Positions 8,419-15,033 are shown, counted from the stretch's first letter. The stretch is DNA of 15,405 nucleotides from Arcobacter sp. UBA7394 (GCA_002470185.1 DKNG01000121.1:7877-23281); one strand, 5' to 3'. Program-made: numbers and translations. The notes: generated by a model not told the origin, from the sequence alone.

Positions 8419-8467
8419 TATTAGTAGAGTATCGGATTTTGTAGAATTTGTTGTTGACACCAATCAA
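8419..8467 (-). promoter_or_regulatory. Crp/Fnr-type box and promoter of nosB
   Basis: On the minus strand TTGATTGGTGTCAA (8467-8454) matches the Fnr-type consensus TTGAT-N4-ATCAA at nine of ten positions. Its centre at 8460.5 is 29.5 bases ahead of a weak -10, TACTCT (8431-8426), the spacing of a class II activated promoter with a start near 8419. A better -10 by sequence alone, TATAAT at 8396-8391, lies further down and could be a second, constitutive start. The same box also forms the middle of a 7-bp inverted repeat, TTGTTGA/TCAACAA (8451-8470). The activator could be an Nss-type Crp/Fnr regulator known to control nos genes in Wolinella (inference). Confidence 0.6.
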
Positions 8468-8468
8468 C

Positions 8469-8501
8469 AAAAAAGAAGAATAATTAAAATTCTTCTTTTT
8501 T
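8469..8501 (-). terminator. Hairpin between nosZ and nosB
   Basis: A perfect 13-bp inverted repeat AAAAAAGAAGAAT (8469-8481) and ATTCTTCTTTTTT (8489-8501) with a 7-nt loop begins 15 bases after the nosZ stop. On the minus-strand transcript the 3' arm ends in six Us, as in an intrinsic terminator. It should end most nosZ transcripts, so the downstream genes are probably served by read-through plus the nosB promoter that overlaps it. It can also stabilise the 3' end of a nosZ-only mRNA. Confidence 0.75.
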
Positions 8502-8516
8502 TATTGTTTATGGTTT

Positions 8517-11114
8517 TTAGAATAAATTAGCGTTTTCGTCAATCCATTTTAAGTATTCGATAATATCTTTTGTTTCTTTCTCAGACATATCTTGATCTGG
8601 CATTTTAATTTTGAAGTAATCAATCATTCCTTTAACGTATGGTTCATCATACATTGTTTCAGGATGTTGAATAAATCTACTTACCCAATCTTCACCATTT
8701 TCATGTCTTTGTAGTACACCAGTTAAATCTGGACCTGATGATACTTTTCCAACAACGTGACAACCATTACATCCACCCTCAGCAAATGCAGTTTCACCAC
8801 GTGCTGCTGCAGGACTTTGTTTAGTTGCAATTTTTCTAACAAGAGTATCTTTTGCTCTAATACCAACGTCAGCTGTTTTAACCATTAATTGCCAAATCAT
8901 ACCTTCGTGTAAAATAGCTTTTTCCATGTCACCAGCGGCAACAGCAGCGTCAGCTTTTTTCTTTTCAGCAGGAATTTGTCCATATTGATCAAATGCATCT
9001 GTTACTAAATCCGCAACTATTTTATGTTGATCAAAACCATTAGCTTTTAAGAATTTAACTACTGATTGGATAACAGAATCAGTCGCAGCATTTACAGCAA
9101 CAGTCTTCTCATATTCAGCTTTTAATTCAGCAGGGCTCATTGTTTTCATTTTCATTTTTGTAGCAGAAACGTATTTCTTATTAGGGTCTTTAACCATTAA
9201 GTAACCCATCATCTCTAAGTGAAGAGCTGAACAGAACTCAGTACAATAGTAAGGGAAAACACCCTCAATATCAGCCGTAAATTCCATAGTAGTTGTTTCA
9301 CCTGGCTCTAAAGAAGCATGTTGATCAAATCCACCAATAGTAAATCCATGAGTTTCATCTTGAGCTCTCTCTAGGTTAGTCATGTGCATAGTTACTAAAT
9401 CACCTTTATTAACTGTGATTCTTTCAGGATTAATATGAGATCTAACTAATGTAGCATAAATAGTTACATGGTTTCCATCTCTCTCAATTCTTTCTTGACC
9501 TGCAAGAGTTTTACCGATATGTTGTTTACCAGTTTTAGAGTTTGTACCCATTTTATATCTAACATGTGGTTTAAGTTTTGACGCTCTAATACCAACAGCT
9601 TGGTGAGGTTCACCTAGTGGTAATGGCATATCAACTAATAAATCCATTGTTTTACCAGAAATATCAATTAACTGGTGATTTTGTGGGTGTAATGGACCAA
9701 CATTTTGGAATCTATCAATTGCTAATTTATTTAATGCAATGATGTACTCACCTTGAGGATCTGAAGTTTTACCTTCCATACCAGCTAAGTGACCAATGTT
9801 GTAGTGTACATTTTCTTTATCTAAAACTTTTAAGTTTTTATAATCCCATTTAACAACTTGAGAATCTACATATAATGATGTATATACTTGTCCATCAACT
9901 GGAGAGTATTGTGTATGTAGAGGGCCAAGACCCAACTCTAATTGACCATGTAAAGATTTTTTCATATCTAAAATTGGAATACCATATGGATCTTTTCCAA
10001 TGTATTCTTTATTGTCAATTTGTTTTTTAATTTTTTCAAACGAGTAAACAGATGCGTGAGTATCTAATTTACCACAAACAATCATATATTTCCCATCAGG
10101 AGAAACATCAACACCGTGAGGTGATTTTGGTTCTGGAATTAAGAATAAAGCTTCATTCTTAACTGCTACTTCAATAGGAATAATGTTGTGACCATTAACA
10201 ACTTTTACGTTTTTAGGGTCTTTTGCAACTTCCGCAAGTTTTTGCCAGTTATATACGTGTAAGAAGTCAGTATCATTTCTTGACATACCAGCTTCATTTG
10301 GTGGGTTTCCAACTTCGATACCACCTGTATACATTTCTGTATTAAATGAGTTTGTAAATCCCCAACCGTAACTTGCACCTTTACCAGCATCACTTAAATC
10401 TTGGTGATATGGAGGCATTTCGATTGTATAAGAATCTTTTGGCATAATTCGACCGATTTTGTCATCGAATTTCCACATAGTAACCCCACCTCTGTATGAT
10501 TCTTTATAATCATCAATTGCGTGGTATTCATTATCATAAGGTGCAGCATATTGAGATGCTTCGATAATGTATTCTGAATTTGGTGTGAAGAAAGCTCCAC
10601 CATGGTTTGATTTAAATACTGGGTTTGGAACAATTTGTTTAGTTTCAAAATCCTCTAAATCAATAACGGCAATTCTTGGATTAGCTTTATCATTAATAGC
10701 TAACCATCTACCATCATATTTTCCATCTTTTTCTGAAAGTGCCGGGTGATGTGTATCTCCCCAGTTAATCTCTCTACCTCTAATATTACCTTGTCTTAAA
10801 ACTTCAAGAGAGTCTTTATCATAACCATAACCTTGCCATGGCTCTGGTGTAAATACCCCAATATATTTTAAAATTCTCATAGATGGAACACCATAAACAA
10901 TTACTTGTCCAGATTGACCACCAGAAGAGAAAATTACATACTCATCCTTCACCCCTGTAGGATTATATGTTTTTGCAGCTCTGATAACATCATTTTCTGT
11001 AAGACCTCTTTCTTTCATTACTTTTGAAAGGTCACTTGTAGCTGCAGAGGCAATTGTCGCAGAAAGTGCAGTTCCTAAAAGTACTGAAGAAAGCTTACTA
11101 TATCGTTTATTCAT
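8517..11114 (-). CDS. nosZ: Clade II nitrous-oxide reductase with cytochrome c domain (cNosZ)
   Basis: NosZ reduces N2O to N2 in the periplasm. With the ATG at 11114 it has 865 residues; AAGGAG lies eight bases upstream, while a GTG immediately before it would sit only five from that site. The N-terminus is a Sec signal ending ATIASA, without twin arginines, as in clade II. A seven-bladed propeller follows, with the Cu-S ligand pair DTHH near 120-123 and NHGG near 170. The CuA cupredoxin domain shows His589 in ETHGF and C624, C628, H632 and M635 in CTEFCSALHLEM. A helical linker leads to a C-terminal cytochrome c domain with CNGCH (C782, C785, H786) and a candidate Met838 ligand (KMPDQ). This fused haem domain, typical of Campylobacterota, receives electrons from NosC1/NosC2. 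The gene has its own promoter and terminator. Confidence 0.98.
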   Translation of the reverse strand: MNKRYSKLSSVLLGTALSATIASAATSDLSKVMKERGLTENDVIRAAKTYNPTGVKDEYVIFSSGGQSGQVIVYGVPSMRILKYIGVFTPEPWQGYGYDKDSLEVLRQGNIRGREINWGDTHHPALSEKDGKYDGRWLAINDKANPRIAVIDLEDFETKQIVPNPVFKSNHGGAFFTPNSEYIIEASQYAAPYDNEYHAIDDYKESYRGGVTMWKFDDKIGRIMPKDSYTIEMPPYHQDLSDAGKGASYGWGFTNSFNTEMYTGGIEVGNPPNEAGMSRNDTDFLHVYNWQKLAEVAKDPKNVKVVNGHNIIPIEVAVKNEALFLIPEPKSPHGVDVSPDGKYMIVCGKLDTHASVYSFEKIKKQIDNKEYIGKDPYGIPILDMKKSLHGQLELGLGPLHTQYSPVDGQVYTSLYVDSQVVKWDYKNLKVLDKENVHYNIGHLAGMEGKTSDPQGEYIIALNKLAIDRFQNVGPLHPQNHQLIDISGKTMDLLVDMPLPLGEPHQAVGIRASKLKPHVRYKMGTNSKTGKQHIGKTLAGQERIERDGNHVTIYATLVRSHINPERITVNKGDLVTMHMTNLERAQDETHGFTIGGFDQHASLEPGETTTMEFTADIEGVFPYYCTEFCSALHLEMMGYLMVKDPNKKYVSATKMKMKTMSPAELKAEYEKTVAVNAATDSVIQSVVKFLKANGFDQHKIVADLVTDAFDQYGQIPAEKKKADAAVAAGDMEKAILHEGMIWQLMVKTADVGIRAKDTLVRKIATKQSPAAARGETAFAEGGCNGCHVVGKVSSGPDLTGVLQRHENGEDWVSRFIQHPETMYDEPYVKGMIDYFKIKMPDQDMSEKETKDIIEYLKWIDENANLF

Positions 11115-11169
11115 CACTAAATCTCCTTTAATAGATTCATTAGATTAAGTTATACAAATTTTTCTAATA

Positions 11170-11218
11170 TAGTGAAATTTTAGCACTTTGGGGGAGTCAA
11201 AAAGTTGATATATGTCAA
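11170..11218 (-). promoter_or_regulatory. Crp/Fnr-type box and extended -10 of nosZ
   Basis: On the minus strand TTGACATATATCAA (11218-11205) matches TTGAT-N4-ATCAA at nine of ten positions. Its centre, 11211.5, is 29.5 bases ahead of a -10 TAAAAT (11182-11177) that carries the TGN extension (TGCTAAAAT). This places the box at -41.5 from a start near 11170, the exact class II geometry of Fnr/Crp activation. The leader would be about 55 nt. A run of five Gs on the plus strand (11190-11194) interrupts the otherwise AT-rich spacer. Which regulator binds cannot be told from sequence. Confidence 0.7.
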
Positions 11219-11233
11219 TTTGTGCGAAAAACT

Positions 11234-11278
11234 GTTAATTATTTGTTAATTATTAGTTAGATTGTGAGTTAATGATAA
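11234..11278 (-). repeat. Approximately 11-bp phased GTTAA repeats upstream of nosZ
   Basis: Read on the plus strand, GTTAATTATTT (11234), GTTAATTATTA (11245), GTTAGATTGTGA (11256) and GTTAATGATAA (11268) follow one another with starts 11, 11 and 12 bases apart. The first two units are identical over 10 bases. Relative to the proposed nosZ start this array covers about -64 to -108. One repeat per helical turn is the layout of direct-repeat sites for response regulators, or it could simply be an A/T-rich UP-like or bent element. A further 7-bp dyad, ATGATAA (11272-11278) with TTATCAT (11293-11299), adjoins it. Confidence 0.5.
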
Positions 11279-11313
11279 AATTTATCCTAAAATTATCATT
11301 TTATGTATTGTTT

Positions 11314-11350
11314 ATTATTAAACAGTGATTAAATATCACCGTTTAATAAT
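11314..11350 (-). other. Hairpin spanning the stop codon of the NosL-like gene
   Basis: Arms ATTATTAAAC (11314-11323) plus GTGAT (11325-11329), and ATCAC (11335-11339) plus GTTTAATAAT (11341-11350), pair as 15 base pairs with one A/C mismatch around a 5-nt loop. The stop codon of the NosL-like gene (11331-11329) lies in the loop and stem edge. No T-tract follows on the minus strand, so it is not a clear intrinsic terminator. It may protect the 3' end of the nosY transcript or weaken read-through into nosZ. Confidence 0.5.
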
Positions 11351-11814
11351 TGGATTAGACCTTTTTTTACTTCATTAAAACTAAGGATTCTTTGTCCTCT
11401 ATTTATTTTTGAGTACTCTTTTGCATCTTCAATATTCTTGAATGTTGCTAAATCATCACCAGCTGGTGAAATAAGTCTACCTCCATAAACGTAAAATGCA
11501 TACTTTGCATCAATAGGTTTTAATGTTTTATAATCAGTTACATACATATCTTTAATTCCATCTTTATCTTTAATGTCCATACTTGGCCATTTATATGGGT
11601 CATAATAGAACTCTAATAAAGATTTACTACTAATAAAGTATGCTTCTTTACCTTGTTTTGTAACAACTTTAGCAACCCATGCTGGGTCTTGATATACTTT
11701 AATCTTTCTAACTAATCCTCTTGTTTCTTTATCATAGTTCATTATTTCGCTAGCACTTAATGTTAATGTAGACATTAAACTAATTATTAAGATAAATAAA
11801 ATATTTCTTTTCAT
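11329..11814 (-). CDS. Cys-free NosL-family periplasmic protein
   Basis: The 161-residue product starts with a Sec-type signal (residues 4-20) that ends TLSASE with no lipobox cysteine, so it should be a soluble periplasmic protein. The body resembles NosL: a segment like DAKYAFYVYGGRL (102-114), then SPAGDDLATF (116-125), an EDAKEY helix (129-134) and GQRILSFNEV (140-149), matching the order of the NosL core. It contains no cysteine at all, so the CxxCxM copper motif of the canonical NosL at 2491-2946 is missing. Met25, Met79 and Met90 are the only obvious soft-metal ligands in the mature part. It starts 9 bases after nosY, with AAAGGA as ribosome site, and precedes nosZ. A role beside NosDFY or NosZ is inferred from location; NosL-family membership is a motif-level judgement. 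Confidence 0.72.
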   Translation of the reverse strand: MKRNILFILIISLMSTLTLSASEIMNYDKETRGLVRKIKVYQDPAWVAKVVTKQGKEAYFISSKSLLEFYYDPYKWPSMDIKDKDGIKDMYVTDYKTLKPIDAKYAFYVYGGRLISPAGDDLATFKNIEDAKEYSKINRGQRILSFNEVKKGLIQLLNGDI

Positions 11815-11823
11815 AAATTTCCT

Positions 11824-12651
11824 TTAAACTAAATCTTTTTTTGCAAATATTGCATAACCAAATAATGCAAACATTAATCCTAATACAAATGGATATAACA
11901 CTGATAATAAAACAAAAGTTGTTTGTTTTAATGAATCTAAAATGTAAAATGCAACTGGTCCCATAACTGTTAATTCTGGATCAAAAAGTGAAATTGCAGC
12001 AACTCTAAATATTTCCATTGGATTTAGAAGTGCAATAGTAATAATAATACCTTCATCAATTCTACTTTGCATCATTAAAGAAATAAGAGCAATATCAATA
12101 AATGCTAAAAGAAAAATCCATACAAAAAATGAAATTCCAAGAGCTACTTCACTTGATTTTACAAATGATGATACGAAAAATGCAATTCCTAAAAATGCAG
12201 AAGATAGTGAGAATAATAATCCAGTATATAAAAAGAAAATATTCCACGGAATAGAAGCACCGATTAATGCACCATATATAATGGCAATAACCATAGCAAA
12301 AAATACAGGTAAAAATACAGTAATAAATCTACCTAAAATTTTACCCCAATAATATTGTCTTAATGAAATAGGGAAAGAAAGCATATACTCTAAAATATGA
12401 TTATCTCTATCTCCAGAAATAGAACGTACTGTAGTAATCAAAATAAATATTGGCAAAATAACAATAGTTACTTGAATATACATAAGTAGTAATCTACTTA
12501 ATCCACTAAAACCCATTACTTGTGATTGAGTAACTCCTGCAATAAAAAATAGTGCAATCATTCCCCCAAATACAAGCGAGTAAATTACAAACCATTTGGC
12601 TCTAATTGATTCTTTCAAATCAAGAAATGCAATTAATGATAAATTTTTCAA
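11824..12651 (-). CDS. nosY: ABC transporter permease NosY
   Basis: NosY is the membrane permease of the NosDFY complex that helps build the NosZ Cu-S centre. The 275-residue protein has about six hydrophobic segments (near 18-40, 52-74, 110-132, 140-163, 170-195 and 245-270). It carries the family stretch SISGDRDNHILEYMLSFP (78-95) followed by QYYWGKILGRF, and NPMEIFRVAAI near 210. The start is a TTG with AAAGGA about six bases upstream; no ATG is placed as well. It leads a two-gene unit with the NosL-like gene and is divergent from purH. Its ATPase gene nosF is downstream of nosH, about 8 kb away on the same strand, which is unlike the common adjacent nosF-nosY order. Confidence 0.9.
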   Translation of the reverse strand: MKNLSLIAFLDLKESIRAKWFVIYSLVFGGMIALFFIAGVTQSQVMGFSGLSRLLLMYIQVTIVILPIFILITTVRSISGDRDNHILEYMLSFPISLRQYYWGKILGRFITVFLPVFFAMVIAIIYGALIGASIPWNIFFLYTGLLFSLSSAFLGIAFFVSSFVKSSEVALGISFFVWIFLLAFIDIALISLMMQSRIDEGIIITIALLNPMEIFRVAAISLFDPELTVMGPVAFYILDSLKQTTFVLLSVLYPFVLGLMFALFGYAIFAKKDLV

Positions 12652-12686
12652 AATTATCCTTTGTTAGTTTAATAATGTTTTTATAG

Positions 12687-12775
12687 GTGCTATTTGAGAG
12701 ATAGGCACAATAAAAAATTATAAATTCTTGTAAAATTGTATAACAATGAATAATATTGTCATTGTCTTTGGTCAA
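12687..12775 (-). promoter_or_regulatory. Possible Crp/Fnr-type box, -10 and leader hairpin of nosY
   Basis: On the minus strand TTGACCAAAGACAA (12775-12762) keeps seven of ten Fnr-consensus positions. A -10 TACAAT (12740-12735) begins 28.5 bases from its centre, one base off class II spacing, with a start near 12728. The inferred 77-nt leader contains a small hairpin, GTGC/GCAC with an adjoining TAT/ATA (12687-12708). This is much weaker than the nosZ and nosB boxes and is offered only because the layout repeats. Confidence 0.35.
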
Positions 12776-12812
12776 TAAATTACAAAAAAATGATTTTTTT
12801 TTATATTTGTTT

Positions 12813-12832
12813 ACCTTTTGTAAGGTTTTTTT
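12813..12832 (+). terminator. Orphan plus-strand intrinsic terminator
   Basis: ACCTT (12813-12817), loop TTGT, AAGGT (12822-12826) is followed by a run of seven Ts (12826-12832). It reads as a short rho-independent terminator on the plus strand. No plus-strand gene ends before it; the gene to its left, nosY, points the other way. It may stop antisense transcription from the nosY side reaching purH, or end a short RNA. The stem is only 5 bp, so function is uncertain. The rest of the 286-base gap holds only AT-rich sequence including A7TGAT9 at 12784-12802. Confidence 0.4.
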
Positions 12833-12884
12833 CTAATAAATTTTATAATCAAACTATAAAAGCAATTTATAAATAAGAATTGAA

Positions 12885-12890
12885 TATAAT
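12885..12890 (+). promoter_or_regulatory. Candidate -10 box of purH
   Basis: A perfect TATAAT sits 47 bases before the purH ATG, in the context GAATATAATCGCG, nearly the same as ahead of purL. A start near 12897 would give a leader of about 41 nt. The ribosome site is AAGGG at 12923-12927, a rather long 10 bases from the ATG. Confidence 0.6.
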
Positions 12891-12937
12891 CGCGACATTA
12901 AAACTATCTATATACAAACAAGAAGGGCAATTGTTAC

Positions 12938-14470
12938 ATGAGAGCATTAATTAGTGTTAGTGATAAAAGTGGTGTAGAAAACTTTGCAAAAGAATTAGTT
13001 GCATTAGGTTATGAAATCATCTCAACTGGTGGTACATATAATAAATTAAAAGACGCAGGAATTGCAGTAATCGAAGCAAATGAAGTTACTAAATTTCCAG
13101 AGTGTTTCGAAGGTAGAGTAAAAACTCTTAACCCATATATCCATGGTGGAATCTTACATAGAAGAGACAAACAATCTCACTTAGATCAAGCAAAAGAACT
13201 TGGTGTTGAGGGAATTGATTTAGTATGTGTAAACCTTTACCCATTCAAAGCTACAATTGAAAAAACTGATGATTTCGAAGAAATTATTGAAAACATTGAT
13301 ATTGGTGGACCTGCTATGGTTAGATCTGCTGCTAAAAACCATGACTCTGTAATTATTGTTACTGATGTTGTTGATTACGATGTTGTATTAAACAATCTTA
13401 AAAACGATACGAACACTGCTGAGTTCAGAAGAGATATGATGATTAAAGCTTATGAGCACACTGCTGCTTATGACTCAATGATTGCTAACTACATGAACAA
13501 AAGATTCAACAACGGTATGGGTGCTAAACAATTTATCGTTGGTGAAAAAGTATTTGATACTAGATATGGTGAAAACCCACATCAAAAAGGTGCATTATAC
13601 GAATTCGATAAGCACTTATCAAATAAATTCATCACATTAAAAGGTGAAGCATCATTTAACAATATGGGTGATATCTCTGGAGCTGCAAAAATTGCATCTG
13701 CTTTTGGTGATGATAACGCTGTATGTATTGTAAAACATGGTAACCCTTGTGGATTTGCTATTAAAGATACATTATTAGAATCTTACGAGCAAGCATTAAG
13801 ATGTGACCCAATTTCTGCATTTGGTGGAGTTGTTGCTGTTAATGGTATCGTTGATTTAGACTTAGCTGTTAAAATGAATGAAATCTTCTTAGAAGTTGTA
13901 TTCGCTGCTGATTTCACAGAAGAAGCAGAAGCTGAATTAAACAAGAAGAAAAGAATCAAGTTATTCAAACAAGGTACAACTAAGTTAGAAATGGCAAATG
14001 ATGACTTTAACTTCAAAATTGTTGATGGTGGATTTGTATACCAAGACGCTGATAAAGTAGAAGCGAACGAAGTTGCTAACTCTGAGTTAAAATCAACTAG
14101 AGAGGCATCTGCACAAGAGAAAAAAGATATGGAAATTGCTTATAAAGTAGCTTCATTAACTAAATCTAATTGTGTTGTATATGTAAAAGATTCTGCAATG
14201 GTTGCTGTTGGTATGGGTATGACTTCTAGAGTAGATGCAGCAAAAGCAGCATTAAGAAAAGCAGAAGATTTAGGTATTGATGTAACTGGTGCTGCTTTAG
14301 CATCTGAAGCATTCTTCCCATTCAGAGATTCTATAGATGCTGCCGAAGCCGCTGGTGTTAAATGTGTAATCGAACCAGGTGGTTCTATTAGAGATGACGA
14401 AATTATAGAAGCTGCTAATGAATTTGGTATGGCGCTTTACTTTTCAAACAAAAGACACTTCCTACATTAA
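12938..14470 (+). CDS. purH: Bifunctional AICAR formyltransferase / IMP cyclohydrolase PurH
   Basis: PurH performs the last two steps of IMP synthesis: formylation of AICAR with 10-formyl-THF, then ring closure. The 510-residue length is normal. The N-terminal MGS-like cyclohydrolase domain shows STGGTYNKL (29-37) and [15 protein letters not shown] (59-73), and [14 protein letters not shown] near 122-135. The C-terminal transformylase carries KHGNPCG with the catalytic Lys266-His267 pair, SAFGGVVA, and the terminal segments [10 protein letters not shown] and [10 protein letters not shown]. In the motif usually written VKTLHP the His is Asn here. The gene has its own promoter and is not co-transcribed with purL in this arrangement; the nos cluster lies between the two purine genes. 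Confidence 0.97.
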   Translation: MRALISVSDKSGVENFAKELVALGYEIISTGGTYNKLKDAGIAVIEANEVTKFPECFEGRVKTLNPYIHGGILHRRDKQSHLDQAKELGVEGIDLVCVNLYPFKATIEKTDDFEEIIENIDIGGPAMVRSAAKNHDSVIIVTDVVDYDVVLNNLKNDTNTAEFRRDMMIKAYEHTAAYDSMIANYMNKRFNNGMGAKQFIVGEKVFDTRYGENPHQKGALYEFDKHLSNKFITLKGEASFNNMGDISGAAKIASAFGDDNAVCIVKHGNPCGFAIKDTLLESYEQALRCDPISAFGGVVAVNGIVDLDLAVKMNEIFLEVVFAADFTEEAEAELNKKKRIKLFKQGTTKLEMANDDFNFKIVDGGFVYQDADKVEANEVANSELKSTREASAQEKKDMEIAYKVASLTKSNCVVYVKDSAMVAVGMGMTSRVDAAKAALRKAEDLGIDVTGAALASEAFFPFRDSIDAAEAAGVKCVIEPGGSIRDDEIIEAANEFGMALYFSNKRHFLH

Positions 14471-14476
14471 TAAGAT

Positions 14477-14624
14477 GAAAGATTGATTCTATAAAGAATC
14501 TTTCTTCATAACTCTGCGTTGCGAATCAAAAAGTATTCGGTCACTTACTAAATGTAAGCTCTCTCACACTTTTTGATTCACGCCTTGATTTCTTTTGAAA
14601 TATCCTTCCTATAATCAACTTTTC
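14477..14624. repeat. 148-nt imperfect palindrome downstream of purH
   Basis: Starting 6 bases after the purH stop, the sequence folds back on itself almost end to end. The outer arms GAAAGATTGATTCTATA (14477-) and TATAATCAACTTTTC (-14624) pair with few mismatches. A middle stem pairs GCGT (14516-14519) with ACGC (14580-14583). A perfect 12-bp stem joins GAATCAAAAAGT (14523-14534) to ACTTTTTGATTC (14568-14579). The 33-nt apical part carries a small CTTAC/GTAAG hairpin (14544-14558). An alternative local stem, GAAAGATT/AATCTTTC (14477-14504), could terminate purH but lacks a proper T-tract. The element looks like a dispersed REP/MITE-like palindrome or a structured RNA; no protein is encoded and no second copy exists in this window. 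Confidence 0.65.
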
Positions 14625-14679
14625 TAGTTTCAGATTAATGTTGTAAATAATTTTTTTAATATTTAATTGCTTAAAAGAC

Positions 14680-14716
14680 CAATATTAAGAAATATTGCAT
14701 TTACTTTATATATAAT
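14680..14716 (+). promoter_or_regulatory. Promoter with dyad before the small gene
   Basis: TATAAT at 14711-14716 is a good -10, giving a start near 14723 and a leader of about 20 nt. An 18-bp perfect dyad, CAATATT-AAGA-AATATTG (14680-14697), lies at about -43 to -26, overlapping where the -35 region would be. That is the position of an operator for a repressor, though AT-rich dyads also arise by chance in sequence this biased. Confidence 0.45.
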
Positions 14717-14742
14717 AAAATTAACTACTATAAAGGATGATT

Positions 14743-15033
14743 TTGGAAAAACTACAATTAAAATTAAATAAGCTTGATGAATTATTTTGTGAATGGAAAT
14801 TGGAATCAGATTTAAATGTTTTTTATTATTCAACAATTAAAATTATTTTATCTGATATGGCAAAAGAAGAATTAATTCCTACCTATTTGAGTAGTAAATT
14901 AAGTGATATTGAATGGAATGTTGATTCAATGTTTGGTGTTGATAATGGAAATGGGCATGATATTGACACTCATAGAACATGGGCACTTGGTGATATTACA
15001 ACTCTTAGAGCAGAACTTAAACCGCAAAAATAA
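14743..15033 (+). CDS. Conserved-looking hypothetical protein (96 aa)
   Basis: I do not recognise this family. The product is small, acidic, soluble-looking and without signal peptide or membrane segment. The first half is helical (EKLQLKLNKLDELFCEWK, then a YYSTIKIILSDMAKEEL stretch). The middle has a Trp/Asp-rich segment (SDIEWNVDSMFG) and the end carries HDIDTHRTWALGDITTLR. I prefer the TTG at 14743 because AAGGA (14733-14737) lies five bases before it. An in-frame ATG at 14737 overlaps that ribosome site and would add only Met-Ile. It has its own promoter with an adjacent dyad. It is plausible as a real gene because of promoter, ribosome site and protein-like composition. Confidence 0.6.
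   Translation: MEKLQLKLNKLDELFCEWKLESDLNVFYYSTIKIILSDMAKEELIPTYLSSKLSDIEWNVDSMFGVDNGNGHDIDTHRTWALGDITTLRAELKPQK

Noticed and set aside
10205..10648. Minus-strand frames inside nosZ of 62 and 84 residues
   Set aside because: They are out-of-frame shadows of nosZ with poor composition and no ribosome site.
11115..11117. GTG start of nosZ one codon before the ATG
   Set aside because: AAGGAG is only five bases from the GTG but eight from the ATG, and ATG is the stronger start.
12784..12802. A7TGAT9 as a terminator
   Set aside because: It has no GC pairs and would not form a stable stem; more likely an AT tract.
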